Both the position numbers and the translations under genes were made by a program. 23,508 nucleotides of DNA from JBFWNG01 sp050251195. Its GTDB lineage: Bacteria > Bdellovibrionota_B > Oligoflexia > Oligoflexales > Oligoflexaceae. Numbering within the stretch: the first letter of the stretch is position 1; each line of letters begins with the position of its first letter. The stretch is from contig JBFWNG010000024.1 of NCBI GenBank assembly GCA_050251195.1, positions 1-23,508 on the forward strand, in the 5' to 3' direction. Below the pieces are notes generated by a model, which searched no databases, was not told the DNA's origin, and saw nothing but the letters and a program-made list of their open reading frames with translations. This document shows positions 1 to 7,519 of this stretch, one piece after another.

Positions 1-124
1 CACCCTGGCGGGTGTTTCTTTTCCGGTCGTCGGCATTGATGAGGTGTTTTGAGACATTGAAAACTCCCTTCGCCCTCGACACTAAACTATTTGGGTGGGT
101 TGTCTCAATTGATATTGTCACAGA
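1..124. mobile_element. Right-end fragment of an IS-like element (assembly branch)
   Basis: These 124 bases occur nowhere else in the window and run into a 127-base copy of the coupling-protein gene. Bases 101-122 start TGTCTCAATT and end TTGTCACA. They are the imperfect inverse of 23387-23407, which starts TGTGACAATA and ends TTGAGACA. A further copy of GTTTTGAGACA lies at 46-56, so the motif recurs inside the end, as in IS21-family multiple terminal repeats. No transposase is present and the family is not proven. I read this as one end of an insertion element that entered the scaffold as an assembly branch. Confidence 0.42.
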
Positions 125-251
125 GGGCTTTGCAACCGAAACACAGCATAAGAACTGCACTGCCCGGTCATCTCATTGGCTTCATCCTTGCCGTATACCG
201 ATCTTAAGCCGTCAATGTCTTGAAAACTCAAAACAACCGCTGCCCCTTTGC
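125..251. repeat. 127-bp duplicate of 2173-2299 (assembly overlap)
   Basis: This block is identical base for base to 2173-2299 inside the coupling-protein gene. The match breaks at once on the left (a versus c) and stops at the gap on the right. A length of exactly 127 is the expected overlap of a k=127 assembly graph, so it should not be read as a gene duplication. Confidence 0.9.
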
Positions 252-351
252 NNNNNNNNNNNNNNNNNNNNNNNNNNNNNNNNNNNNNNNNNNNNNNNNN
301 NNNNNNNNNNNNNNNNNNNNNNNNNNNNNNNNNNNNNNNNNNNNNNNNNNN
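252..351. other. Assembly gap of 100 Ns
   Basis: One hundred unknown bases, the usual placeholder length for an unsized scaffold gap. The sequences on its two sides map to 2299 and 352 of the same molecule, so the gap probably does not stand for 100 real bases. Confidence 0.95.
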
Positions 352-478
352 GCCGCAATTTTTGTCGCTGTGATCGTCTGATTGACGGTATTAATTGCTT
401 GTTCAGCGACTTTCACAGGCGCTGCTACAATCTTTGCCACTGCCTTTGTTGCTGGCGCAACGCTAGCAACGACTTTCG
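352..478. repeat. 127-bp terminal overlap with 23257-23383
   Basis: Identical to 23257-23383. Merging the two copies joins base 352 to base 23256 and closes a circle of 22,905 bp. The toxin reading frame (1124 to 352, then 23256 to 23013) stays open across the join: 773 + 244 = 1017 nt = 339 codons including the stop. Confidence 0.9.
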
Positions 479-1124
479 CCACTTGCTCAGCAGTTTTTAC
501 CGGCGCGGTGGTAACTTTTGTTGCTGCCTTTAGAGTCTGTGCGGTTGCGTTCGCTGCGCTGTTGGCGACAGTCTTCAAGGTCATCTCCCCAGCAGTGACA
601 GCAGTCTGGACTGACTTCTTTGCTCCTGCCGATCCTGTGTCTGAAAAACTTTTTTCTGATATCGGCTCAATTATGCTCCTTGGATTCTGATTTTCTGCCT
701 GATGAATTCCTTTTTGCTGTTGTCTTTCTTGCTTTAATGACTGCTCTCGCTCAATGCTGTGCATTACTTCATGAATAGTGCGTATGCGCTCTGTTGAGTG
801 TTCAAGCGTGATAACTTTACCTTCTAAACTTTGCCTATTGCTATTTAGAAACTCGGCGACTCTTTCCGCCTTGGCCTTATTACTGAAACCATCTAATCTA
901 AGCTGCACAAACCCCGCCTCTGGAAGCTTTTTGTTCTCCCGGTAGTTCTCAATAAGAAATGTCTTCACATCATTGGTAACAATCGTAGCGTTTCTATCGT
1001 TTGCTAAACGCCCGATTTCGGGGTCTTTCATTCCAGGTTTTTTGATCTCATATAGATCAGGATCAAACTGTCTCAATTTATTTTTTATTTCTGAAGACAG
1101 ATTCGCATCGGCAACGATAGTCAA
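352..1124 (-). CDS. DUF5615 PIN-like toxin, N-terminal part (continues at 23256)
   Basis: The first ~110 residues match the DUF5615 PIN-like family, predicted VapC-type RNases. Asp6 lies in a VADANLS strand, Asp34 in MKDPEIGRLA and Asp52 in IVTNDVKTF, the usual acidic positions. After a charged stretch (about 110-150) comes a long Ala/Thr/Val/Lys-rich helical tail with an internal repeat (APVKTAEQ and APVKVAEQ). The scaffold gap cuts the gene here; across the circle junction the protein totals 338 residues, about three times the usual family length. The start is TTG, with GGTGAG a few bases upstream. That Shine-Dalgarno block also precedes the partner antitoxin, which ends 9 nt upstream and has ATG. 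The toxin assignment comes from family and context; the tail's role is unknown. Confidence 0.8.
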
Positions 1125-1133
1125 GTCTCACCA

Positions 1134-1403
1134 TCACTTTCTGTTCCAATCAGCAATTGGTCCCGGATCGAAGTCAGTATAACCAGTTCGCGCCTGCCAC
1201 TCATCTATAACAAGCCTCAGGGCATACCCAAAACAAGCTTCAATGTCTTCACGTGTAAGATAAGGGTACGCTTCTAAAACTTGTTCTATAGGCTCCCCTG
1301 CTGCAAGGGCACGCAAAACCATTTCTACAGTTATCGCTGTCTCCTTAATATGAGCTTTACCAGCACAAATATTATCGTCAGTTACTATTCTTTCATTTTC
1401 CAT
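1134..1403 (-). CDS. DUF433 family antitoxin
   Basis: An 89-residue protein with the DUF433 pattern: an N-terminal ICAGKAHIKETAITVEMVL segment, then AYPYLTREDIEACFGYALR, where the YP-Leu-Thr-x-x-Asp signature sits. DUF433 proteins are small winged-helix-like antitoxins routinely encoded just before DUF5615 toxins, as here with a 9-nt gap. It should neutralise the downstream PIN-like RNase and may repress the pair. It starts at ATG behind a clear GGTGAG and follows the coupling-protein gene by 57 nt, with no terminator visible between. The last residues (after about 75) are polar and not part of the motif. The pairing is well supported; binding and repression are inferred. Confidence 0.87.
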   Translation of the reverse strand: MENERIVTDDNICAGKAHIKETAITVEMVLRALAAGEPIEQVLEAYPYLTREDIEACFGYALRLVIDEWQARTGYTDFDPGPIADWNRK

Positions 1404-1460
1404 AAACTCACCATCAAAAAAACTCTCTTATCCGCCCTTACACCCGTTCTGCTTCAGTTT

Positions 1461-3413
1461 TTATTCCTCTGTCAACTCTATTTCTATATCAGGAACATCC
1501 CCCGCATCCTTCTTCATTTTTGCCAGGAGGCGCGCATAAAGGCCCTCTGCCATTGGATGTACTTCTCGAAGCTCTTCTAGCTCTTCCGCTGAAAGCGTAT
1601 CTCCTCGGTAAAACACAAGCTCTGCAAACTCTCGTGCGATTATTTCCACCTCTCTAAACAAACCCTTTACCTGCTGCACTACTTGCCGCCGTTGCTCATC
1701 TTTAATCTTCATCTCTGGCACAGCAAGCAGTGCTTCATTTAGCCCTAATCGCGCCCGTTCCTCATTCGACCAAGGGCAGAGTTTTTGCGCCCGTCTGCTG
1801 CGCCGTTTCATCTCGTACTCAGCAGATTTTGCCAGCCATCCGCCACTACCAAACAAAGCATCTCCCGATATATTCAAACCATAAGGTTTTTTGACATACG
1901 GTGAAAGATACCAACCTGAAAGCCCTTCCTCGAAGCCAGCAGGCGGCAAATATGTAAACTGAGACGGGTAGACAACCTTTGATTCCCTGTACACAAGGCG
2001 CTTGCTTTCTCCCCAGTTATACGACTCTGCGTATGACCCGCCGCTACTGTTCCCCCCTGGGCCTGACTGCCAGTTGCTCCCTTCAGTCACGCTCTTTCCT
2101 GATGATTTATCCGTGTACTCTTCTTTTAGTTCTCCGCTGCCAAATACACGCGCCGCCCATTCCGCGGTCTCCGGGCTTTGCAACCGAAACACAGCATAAG
2201 AACTGCACTGCCCGGTCATCTCATTGGCTTCATCCTTGCCGTATACCGATCTTAAGCCGTCAATGTCTTGAAAACTCAAAACAACCGCTGCCCCTTTGCT
2301 TCGCCCCTTTGTCATCAAGGCTTGCAAACCGTCAAGCCTCCCCGCATTTCGCACCTCATCGAGTATGATCCAGTGCCGCCTTTGATCAACCTCTTTACAA
2401 GCGATCTCTTCTGAATCCACTACATAATCAAGGTCTGGCTGGTTCAAAATCATCTGTGAAACTCGCTTGAAAATCACCTGATTGATTGCATCAATCGCAG
2501 TTCTTGCCGTCTCATCGTTGCCAAGCACCAAAATATAGTTTTGCTCGTTTTTCTTTTGACGACTTTCAAGCCAGTCCTTTAGGCTTACCGTTCCAACCTT
2601 CTTTCTTGCCCGATCCCAAAGCCCGGCAATTATCTTGAATGACTTTAGCTTTGTGGCAACAGTTGACATGATGTTTTTCGCCGTCTCTTCGTGATCGAAG
2701 TAAAGCGGAATAAGTTCTCTTGTCTCCTCGTGTAAGTTTAGAACCTCAATGATTCGATCCTTTGTGCCCATTGCGTACATGACATCTCGAAACGTCCAGC
2801 GTTTTCCGGCGCTGAGCATAAATGATGTGATGACGCCTTCTAGTAAATGTCTTGCCGCATCTCCAAAAAAAGGCTGGTGCGCGTTTGGCTCCATCGGAAT
2901 CAGGATCGTTGACATCTCCTGCGCGTGGGCACGTTCCGTAATATCGCTTGCCATATCCCAGGCATACCCATTTACATCAAACGGATTTAGCGTTTTGATC
3001 TCTATCGGCTTTATTTCGTGCGGCTCTCTGTCGTCTGCTTCGGCATCCTGCCTGTCTAATTCTTCGATGTACTGATTCAATCCCAATAAGAAAGGAAGCA
3101 TCTCTTGTTTTGGATCATAGACAAGGGCGCGATGATCAAACTCTTCGTAAGTGATAAAAGGCAGCACGGTTTGAAGCAACAACTTAATGCTTACAGTTTT
3201 CCCACTGCCAACAGTTCCGACGAAACAAAAGTTTTTAGTTGCCGCTTGATGATCTAGCGCCTTGCCTCGAACTCCACCACCCCAGCAAATTCCATCAAGA
3301 TAATGAGGAATGGGAAAATCTATCTCTTCTAAAACGCACTCTTCCTCATACAGCGCAGTGTCTGGCTGCTGAAAAAGCGGCTTTCTTCCTTTGAAAAAAT
3401 CAAAGAATCTCAT
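1461..3413 (-). CDS. VirD4/TrwB-type conjugal coupling ATPase lacking membrane helices
   Basis: A 650-residue type IV coupling protein, which brings the relaxase-DNA complex to a secretion channel by ATP hydrolysis. Walker A is GTVGSGKT at residues 66-73. Walker B is IILDEVRNAGRL near 345-355, followed by the TrwB/TraD-like segment ending LSFQDIDGLR. The C-terminus is acidic (DIEIELTEE), as in coupling proteins that dock substrates by their tails. There is no N-terminal transmembrane segment: residues 1-60 are soluble, whereas TrwB and VirD4 normally start with two helices. The gene 6 nt upstream encodes a four-helix membrane protein that may supply the missing anchor. The Shine-Dalgarno is weak, so translational coupling is likely. 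Bases 2173-2299 recur at 125-251 as an assembly overlap. Confidence 0.9.
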   Translation of the reverse strand: MRFFDFFKGRKPLFQQPDTALYEEECVLEEIDFPIPHYLDGICWGGGVRGKALDHQAATKNFCFVGTVGSGKTVSIKLLLQTVLPFITYEEFDHRALVYDPKQEMLPFLLGLNQYIEELDRQDAEADDREPHEIKPIEIKTLNPFDVNGYAWDMASDITERAHAQEMSTILIPMEPNAHQPFFGDAARHLLEGVITSFMLSAGKRWTFRDVMYAMGTKDRIIEVLNLHEETRELIPLYFDHEETAKNIMSTVATKLKSFKIIAGLWDRARKKVGTVSLKDWLESRQKKNEQNYILVLGNDETARTAIDAINQVIFKRVSQMILNQPDLDYVVDSEEIACKEVDQRRHWIILDEVRNAGRLDGLQALMTKGRSKGAAVVLSFQDIDGLRSVYGKDEANEMTGQCSSYAVFRLQSPETAEWAARVFGSGELKEEYTDKSSGKSVTEGSNWQSGPGGNSSGGSYAESYNWGESKRLVYRESKVVYPSQFTYLPPAGFEEGLSGWYLSPYVKKPYGLNISGDALFGSGGWLAKSAEYEMKRRSRRAQKLCPWSNEERARLGLNEALLAVPEMKIKDEQRRQVVQQVKGLFREVEIIAREFAELVFYRGDTLSAEELEELREVHPMAEGLYARLLAKMKKDAGDVPDIEIELTEE

Positions 3414-3419
3414 TGAGCG

Positions 3420-4316
3420 CTATACAGCCTTTTTCTTTAGTTTTCCGCCGAGTGTGCGTTCGCCTGCTTTTGCAGGCTCTTTTATTGTCTCCGGCTCTTT
3501 CCAACTTCCTGTCTGATAGTTTGAATAGTCTGTGATTGGCTCTATATCAATCACAGGCGCTTCTATCAGCTTCGGTGTTGGCTCCACCGTCTTCTTCTTA
3601 TTGTTAAATATCCGATTCAATGCCCAGTTAAGCAGCATTTCAATTGCCCCGCGCATTACATACTTACTAGATGGGAACTGTTCCTCTCTTACAACTCTTC
3701 TTTGCTTTCGCTCCTGGCGTTTCTTTTGGCGATCTGTTGGTGACATCAAAAGTTCGCTAAACCACTCTCCCCAGCCATGATTTTTGGCAGGCTCTTGCCC
3801 CCTATAATCAACAACCTTCACCTCTGGCGTTCCCGTCCACATACTCCCCGTGTCCGTGGCTTCAACAAACTCAATGCAATAACTGTCTATCAGGATGTAG
3901 ATAAAACTGCCGATACCAAAGGCAAATAAATAATTGAAAATCCAAAACCATTCCGAAAAGAGCCATATCAACGGATAAACGCTAACACCAGCCAATAAAG
4001 AAAAACCGATCTGCAAAAAATGTCTGACGTTAGATTGATCGTAATAGGCATTGGGGTCTGATGGCTCAATGCCTTTATACAAAACTCTTCTGATAAAACT
4101 ACTCAAAACGATTGCAGCAATCAGCGCCAAAAATGGGGCGGCAAAATTTCTAAGAGTGTGAGGCATTGGCGGCAACCAAGACCTAAGCCAGCTAGGAGTC
4201 CAGCCGCATACCCATACCCAAAAAGAAAGGTTTACAAAAAGCCATGAAATGCCATGCATTCTTGGCAATCCCCAACTTCCAAGCCTCTCTCCAAATGGCC
4301 TCTTATCAACGGTCAT
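3420..4316 (-). CDS. Polytopic membrane protein, putative membrane partner of the coupling ATPase
   Basis: A 298-residue protein with about four hydrophobic segments in its first 150 residues, around WLFVNLSFWVWV, APFLALIAAIVL, SLLAGVSVYPLIWLF and the stretch ending FAFGIGSFIYILI. A charged cytoplasmic half follows, with a Lys/Arg-rich patch (RQKKRQERKQRR) and a basic end. I chose ATG 4316 (MTVDKRPFG) because AAAGGA lies about 10 nt upstream; a start at 4346 would run deep into the relaxase gene. It overlaps the end of the relaxase gene by 11 nt and is followed by the coupling ATPase after 6 nt. This position, and the soluble nature of that ATPase, suggest it anchors the ATPase in the inner membrane. 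I recognise no named family. Confidence 0.78.
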   Translation of the reverse strand: MTVDKRPFGERLGSWGLPRMHGISWLFVNLSFWVWVCGWTPSWLRSWLPPMPHTLRNFAAPFLALIAAIVLSSFIRRVLYKGIEPSDPNAYYDQSNVRHFLQIGFSLLAGVSVYPLIWLFSEWFWIFNYLFAFGIGSFIYILIDSYCIEFVEATDTGSMWTGTPEVKVVDYRGQEPAKNHGWGEWFSELLMSPTDRQKKRQERKQRRVVREEQFPSSKYVMRGAIEMLLNWALNRIFNNKKKTVEPTPKLIEAPVIDIEPITDYSNYQTGSWKEPETIKEPAKAGERTLGGKLKKKAV

Positions 4317-6735
4317 GGGTGATTCCTTTCTGTTGCTGCTGTACAAAATTGATCAGCAAATCTTTGATTACATCCTTCTTCATCTCCTGCGCCATCACCT
4401 TCTGCCGTGACTTACTCATCTCTTTTGCCCGCGCTGCAACCGTGCTGCCAACATCTGCTTTCTCTGTATAAATCCTTGTCCCTTCCCGCGCTCGTGACAT
4501 CTGCACATAAGAAAATTCGCGGTGATCCATCTCTCCACCAACCATTGCAAACGCGCGCTTGACCGTCTTTCCCTGCCCTTTGTGCGTTGTGACGGCATAG
4601 CCAAGCTCAATGTCTTGGTAAGCTGCAACCGGAATTCTTACTTGCTGCCCACTGTCGAGAATCACAGTAAGATTGCCGCGCATCTCATCAACCCTCTTTA
4701 CCGTTCCAAGATCGCCGTTGTTCACGCCATAAAGCTTTTTGTTCTTCGTAAAAAGCACTCTGTCGTTTTCAAAAACGATCTGTCCGTTTACGCTGATTGA
4801 TTTTTCCCCAAGCTCTTCTTTGACCTGGCGCATCTCCTGCGCCATTCGATTAAGCGCCCGCGTTTCGGCTTTCGTTCCGGCAAGAATCAAATTCTCTTCC
4901 CTCTTCTTGCCAGTTGCTGCCCAATCATTGATGAGTGCATTCATCGCCTGTTGTTTATCATCTGCAACAACAAGCTGCCCTCGCTCGGCAAAAGCTTGAA
5001 GTGCTTTTTCTGCCCTTCCTGCCGCAAAATCTTTGACCGCTTCCCTTGCCCATTCATCGCGCTGGCGCTTGATGTCGGAAAGCTCTGCTCGTCCCAGCCG
5101 ATCCCCTATCGCCTTAAAAGGCGATCCGTGTTCAATTGGTTGCAACTGCCTTTCATCGCCAACCAAAACAAGCCTTGCTCCGCTTGCTGCAATCTCATCA
5201 ACAACTCGCGCCATCTGCCTACTTCCCACCATCCCCGCTTCATCAATCACCAAAACAGTTTTTTCAGAAAGCTTAAGATTCCCGCGCTCGATCTCCAAAA
5301 GCGTTTTGTGAAGCGTTGTGCTCTCAATCTTAGCTCCCTCTTGCAGCCCCTTTGCCGCAACTGCTGCGAGCGCCGCGCCTCTAACTTCAAAACCCTGACT
5401 CTCCCAGACTCTGCGCGCCTCATTCAAAAGCGTTGTTTTCCCAGTTCCTGCCATTCCTGAAACCACCAAAACACCGCCCTCTTTTTGGGTGATGTGATAA
5501 AGCGCCTTTTTCTGCTCCTCGTTCAATGCAAGCTGCAAATCAATTTGCTCTGTCTTTGCCGGTTCGTAGCGCATTCGTTTTGACGCCTCAACAAGGGAAA
5601 GCATCCGCTTTTCCAAAGCATCAATCTCTTGTGTTGTGTAGTAGCGGTCATTGCCGCTTTGCCCCAAATGGATTGCCTCAGAGTCAAGATATGTTCTTAC
5701 CGCTGATAAAACATCTCTTGAGTTTAGCCCTCTTGTCTGCGCCGCCTCTGCTGTGCGCCTTACAAGCTCTTTCTCCGTAAAAAACGCCTGTCCCTGGGTG
5801 ATCTTAAAAACTGCCTCTTCTACGGCAACGGCTTTTTCCTTTCCTCGATCCCGTGGCTCAACCCTTTGATTCATCACGCTCTGAGGATCAAACTCGAACT
5901 CTTTTCCAACCTCTTGCCACTTTTCAAACAAAAGCTCTCTTGCAACGTGCTCTTTCTTCTCACGGGTCGTGAGCGTGTAATACGCTGCTCTCTCTGCGCC
6001 TTTGGCTCCCTCTTTCTTCATCGCCCCTTCAATCTCAGCGCGACGCTTTGAAAACTCTTCTGTAATTTCCTTTGGAACGCCTTTGATCTCGAACGTGTCC
6101 TTGACGCCTGCAACAATCTCAACGCCAAGCCTTCGTTGAAGCTGGCTTGCAAACTCGGCTCGAAACACCGCACCGCCTGCCATCTTGTGGCGAAAGAGTT
6201 CTTTTGATTCGATGGCTCCCGTTGTCCCGTCCTCTCGGATCGCAAGATTTAGCGCCACAGCGTGAACGTGCAATTGTGGGTCTTGCGCTCTGCTGGTCCC
6301 GTGTTCAAACATGGCAACAGCCAATTTGCATTTCTCAACCTCTGCTCCGGCGTGTCCTCGTCTTGTGTAGGCAGCTTCTCTTTCAAGGTACGAAACCCCT
6401 GCTTTTGCCGCTTCGTGTATCGCTTCTTGAATCTCTTTTCGGGTCTTCTCGTCCGAAAGTGCCCACAGGACGGAAACGGACTTTGGAGCGGAAAAGCAAA
6501 GGTCATAGCCTGCGCGCCGATCTTCTTTTCCGGCATTTTGCGTAAGTGGCTTTCCCGTCGGGGAAAAGCCGTCACAAAGACGCAAAAACTGATCTTTATC
6601 CACTTGCCCGGAGAGTCCCAGCGCCTTTGCTCCCTGCCCATGCCAACGGCCCGGCGGCTCGCCCCCTTGGTGGTAATAGTCCTCCTGGGCAAGGCTTGCA
6701 TAATACCCGCCGCTTGCTCTGCCAATTGACAGCAT
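4306..6735 (-). CDS. mobF: MobF-family conjugative relaxase-helicase (TrwC-like)
   Basis: An 809-residue protein of the TrwC/TraI class, which nicks one strand at the origin of transfer, stays bound to its 5' end and unwinds the plasmid. Two Tyr pairs lie near the N-terminus (Tyr11-12 and Tyr20-21), in the place of the MOBF catalytic tyrosines. FSAPKSVSVLW (81-91) is the family motif. His145, His156 and His158 (FEHGTSR and LHVH) form the metal-binding triad. The RecD-like helicase half has Walker A GMAGTGKTT near 428, Walker B IDEAGMVG near 498 and THKGQGKT near 718. It is a little shorter than R388 TrwC, with a short C-terminal tail. ATG is preceded by AAAGGTG and lies 7 nt after the accessory gene. 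All key residues are present. Confidence 0.95.
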   Translation of the reverse strand: MLSIGRASGGYYASLAQEDYYHQGGEPPGRWHGQGAKALGLSGQVDKDQFLRLCDGFSPTGKPLTQNAGKEDRRAGYDLCFSAPKSVSVLWALSDEKTRKEIQEAIHEAAKAGVSYLEREAAYTRRGHAGAEVEKCKLAVAMFEHGTSRAQDPQLHVHAVALNLAIREDGTTGAIESKELFRHKMAGGAVFRAEFASQLQRRLGVEIVAGVKDTFEIKGVPKEITEEFSKRRAEIEGAMKKEGAKGAERAAYYTLTTREKKEHVARELLFEKWQEVGKEFEFDPQSVMNQRVEPRDRGKEKAVAVEEAVFKITQGQAFFTEKELVRRTAEAAQTRGLNSRDVLSAVRTYLDSEAIHLGQSGNDRYYTTQEIDALEKRMLSLVEASKRMRYEPAKTEQIDLQLALNEEQKKALYHITQKEGGVLVVSGMAGTGKTTLLNEARRVWESQGFEVRGAALAAVAAKGLQEGAKIESTTLHKTLLEIERGNLKLSEKTVLVIDEAGMVGSRQMARVVDEIAASGARLVLVGDERQLQPIEHGSPFKAIGDRLGRAELSDIKRQRDEWAREAVKDFAAGRAEKALQAFAERGQLVVADDKQQAMNALINDWAATGKKREENLILAGTKAETRALNRMAQEMRQVKEELGEKSISVNGQIVFENDRVLFTKNKKLYGVNNGDLGTVKRVDEMRGNLTVILDSGQQVRIPVAAYQDIELGYAVTTHKGQGKTVKRAFAMVGGEMDHREFSYVQMSRAREGTRIYTEKADVGSTVAARAKEMSKSRQKVMAQEMKKDVIKDLLINFVQQQQKGITHDR

Positions 6736-6742
6736 CAGGCGA

Positions 6743-7030
6743 TCACCTTTCTCTTAAATTTCGGTTCACCCAATCCCGCGCCTTGTCCTTTGGAAAATTG
6801 CCCGCCGTCACAAGCAAGGCTTCGACGGCTAAAGCCAGGTCATATTGAAGGGAGTCCACCTTGCCGGACAATTCTTTGACTCCTTCTTTGATCTCTTCTT
6901 GCCCTTCGGCATCGAGCGCATCTATCAAAACGCGCCTTGCTCTCTCGTGCAGGCTCTCGCCCTGTTTTGCTTTGGCGTCGAGCTTGGCTAAATAGTGATC
7001 ATCAATTCGGAAACTGATCGTGTGACTCAT
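6743..7030 (-). CDS. Ribbon-helix-helix relaxosome accessory protein (TrwA/MobC-like)
   Basis: A 95-residue protein. The first ~45 residues fit a ribbon-helix-helix fold: strand HTISFRIDD, then helices LAKLDAKAKQ and SLHERARRVLIDALD. The rest is a charged helix likely to oligomerise. TrwA of R388 has the same size class and place: first gene of the mobilization operon, next to the origin of transfer, where it helps the relaxase and represses its own promoter. The gene lies immediately beside the candidate oriT and 7 nt before the relaxase gene. No strong Shine-Dalgarno is visible before the ATG. The RHH fold is fairly clear; the accessory role is inferred from position. Confidence 0.72.
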   Translation of the reverse strand: MSHTISFRIDDHYLAKLDAKAKQGESLHERARRVLIDALDAEGQEEIKEGVKELSGKVDSLQYDLALAVEALLVTAGNFPKDKARDWVNRNLRER

Positions 7031-7204
7031 ACGGTTTTAGAACTCTGTTCTGCGTGCAATTGCGGGCAGGAAATCTGCCCTCGATATTCGTCTTTACAAT
7101 GCTCAGAAAATGAAAAATGCCGCAACCCTAAATCTTTTCTATCTGTATGCGCTTATTTGCCTTAATTTTACAGCCACTTATCCAAAAAATGAAAGGTTTT
7201 GTAT

Positions 7205-7227
7205 GCATTGTGGTGCGTCAGGTGTGG
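7205..7227 (+). other. Candidate nic site of oriT
   Basis: The plus strand reads GGTGCGTCAGGTGT, then GG, over 7212-7227. From memory, R388 has GGTGCGTATTGTCT before its nic and F has TGCGTGGGGTGT followed by GG. The candidate shares GGTGCGT with R388, and ten of the twelve bases before nic with F. The predicted cut is between 7225 and 7226. Just 5' is a weak hairpin (GCAT, loop TGTG, GTGC) where R388 has its nic-proximal hairpin. Transfer would then bring repA and par in first and the mobilization genes last, the usual MOBF polarity. Biochemically unproven. Confidence 0.5.
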
Positions 7228-7278
7228 GCTTATTCCCTGTTGCTGGTTTTGGCTCCATCTTGCCGGGGTTGTGGCTTG

Positions 7279-7320
7279 TCTTCAGAGTCGCCAGCTCGCA
7301 GGAGCTGGCGACTCTGAAGA
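7279..7320. repeat. Perfect inverted repeat, 19-bp arms with a GCAG loop
   Basis: The arms at 7279-7297 and 7302-7320 are perfectly complementary, with a four-base loop at 7298-7301. No T-run follows on either strand, so it is a poor intrinsic terminator. It lies about 54 bases into the leading side of the predicted nic. There it could fold in the transferred single strand, as a second oriT arm, a priming site or a single-strand promoter. Confidence 0.9.
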
Positions 7321-7519
7321 GCGGCAGATAGGGGGCAGTTTTAGTGCTCTGTGCTCGACCGCAACGACATAGTGCGGGCGATGGCTGGGCGATCTTCGAT
7401 GCCGCCCCAGAGCTTCAAATTTGACCGTTAAGGCGGTTGTCTTGCTCTGGTCTATTCATTCCCTACCCTGTGCCGCCTTTGGCTTGTTGCTGACCGTCCT
7501 GGGCGTTATGGCGCGCCCT

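Larger units (their letters stand above)
7031..7519. other. Intergenic origin-of-transfer (oriT) region
   Basis: This 489-bp gene-free stretch separates the mobilization operon from repA. It holds a short hairpin at 7064-7080 (GGGCAG and CTGCCC), a MOBF-like nic candidate at 7212-7227 and a perfect 42-base inverted repeat at 7279-7320. MOBF plasmids keep oriT beside the trwA/trwC-type genes, so this is the expected place. I see no convincing coding sequence in it. Confidence 0.65.

Noticed and set aside
125..251. A second, partial copy of the coupling-protein gene
   Set aside because: The identity is perfect and exactly 127 bases long next to an N gap, which fits an assembly overlap better than a gene duplication.
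6249..6729. Long frames on both strands inside the relaxase gene
   Set aside because: They are shadows of a MobF gene with intact relaxase motifs in its own frame.
7279..7320. Terminator of the repA transcript
   Set aside because: The stem is strong, but no T-run follows on either strand, so a role at oriT is more likely.
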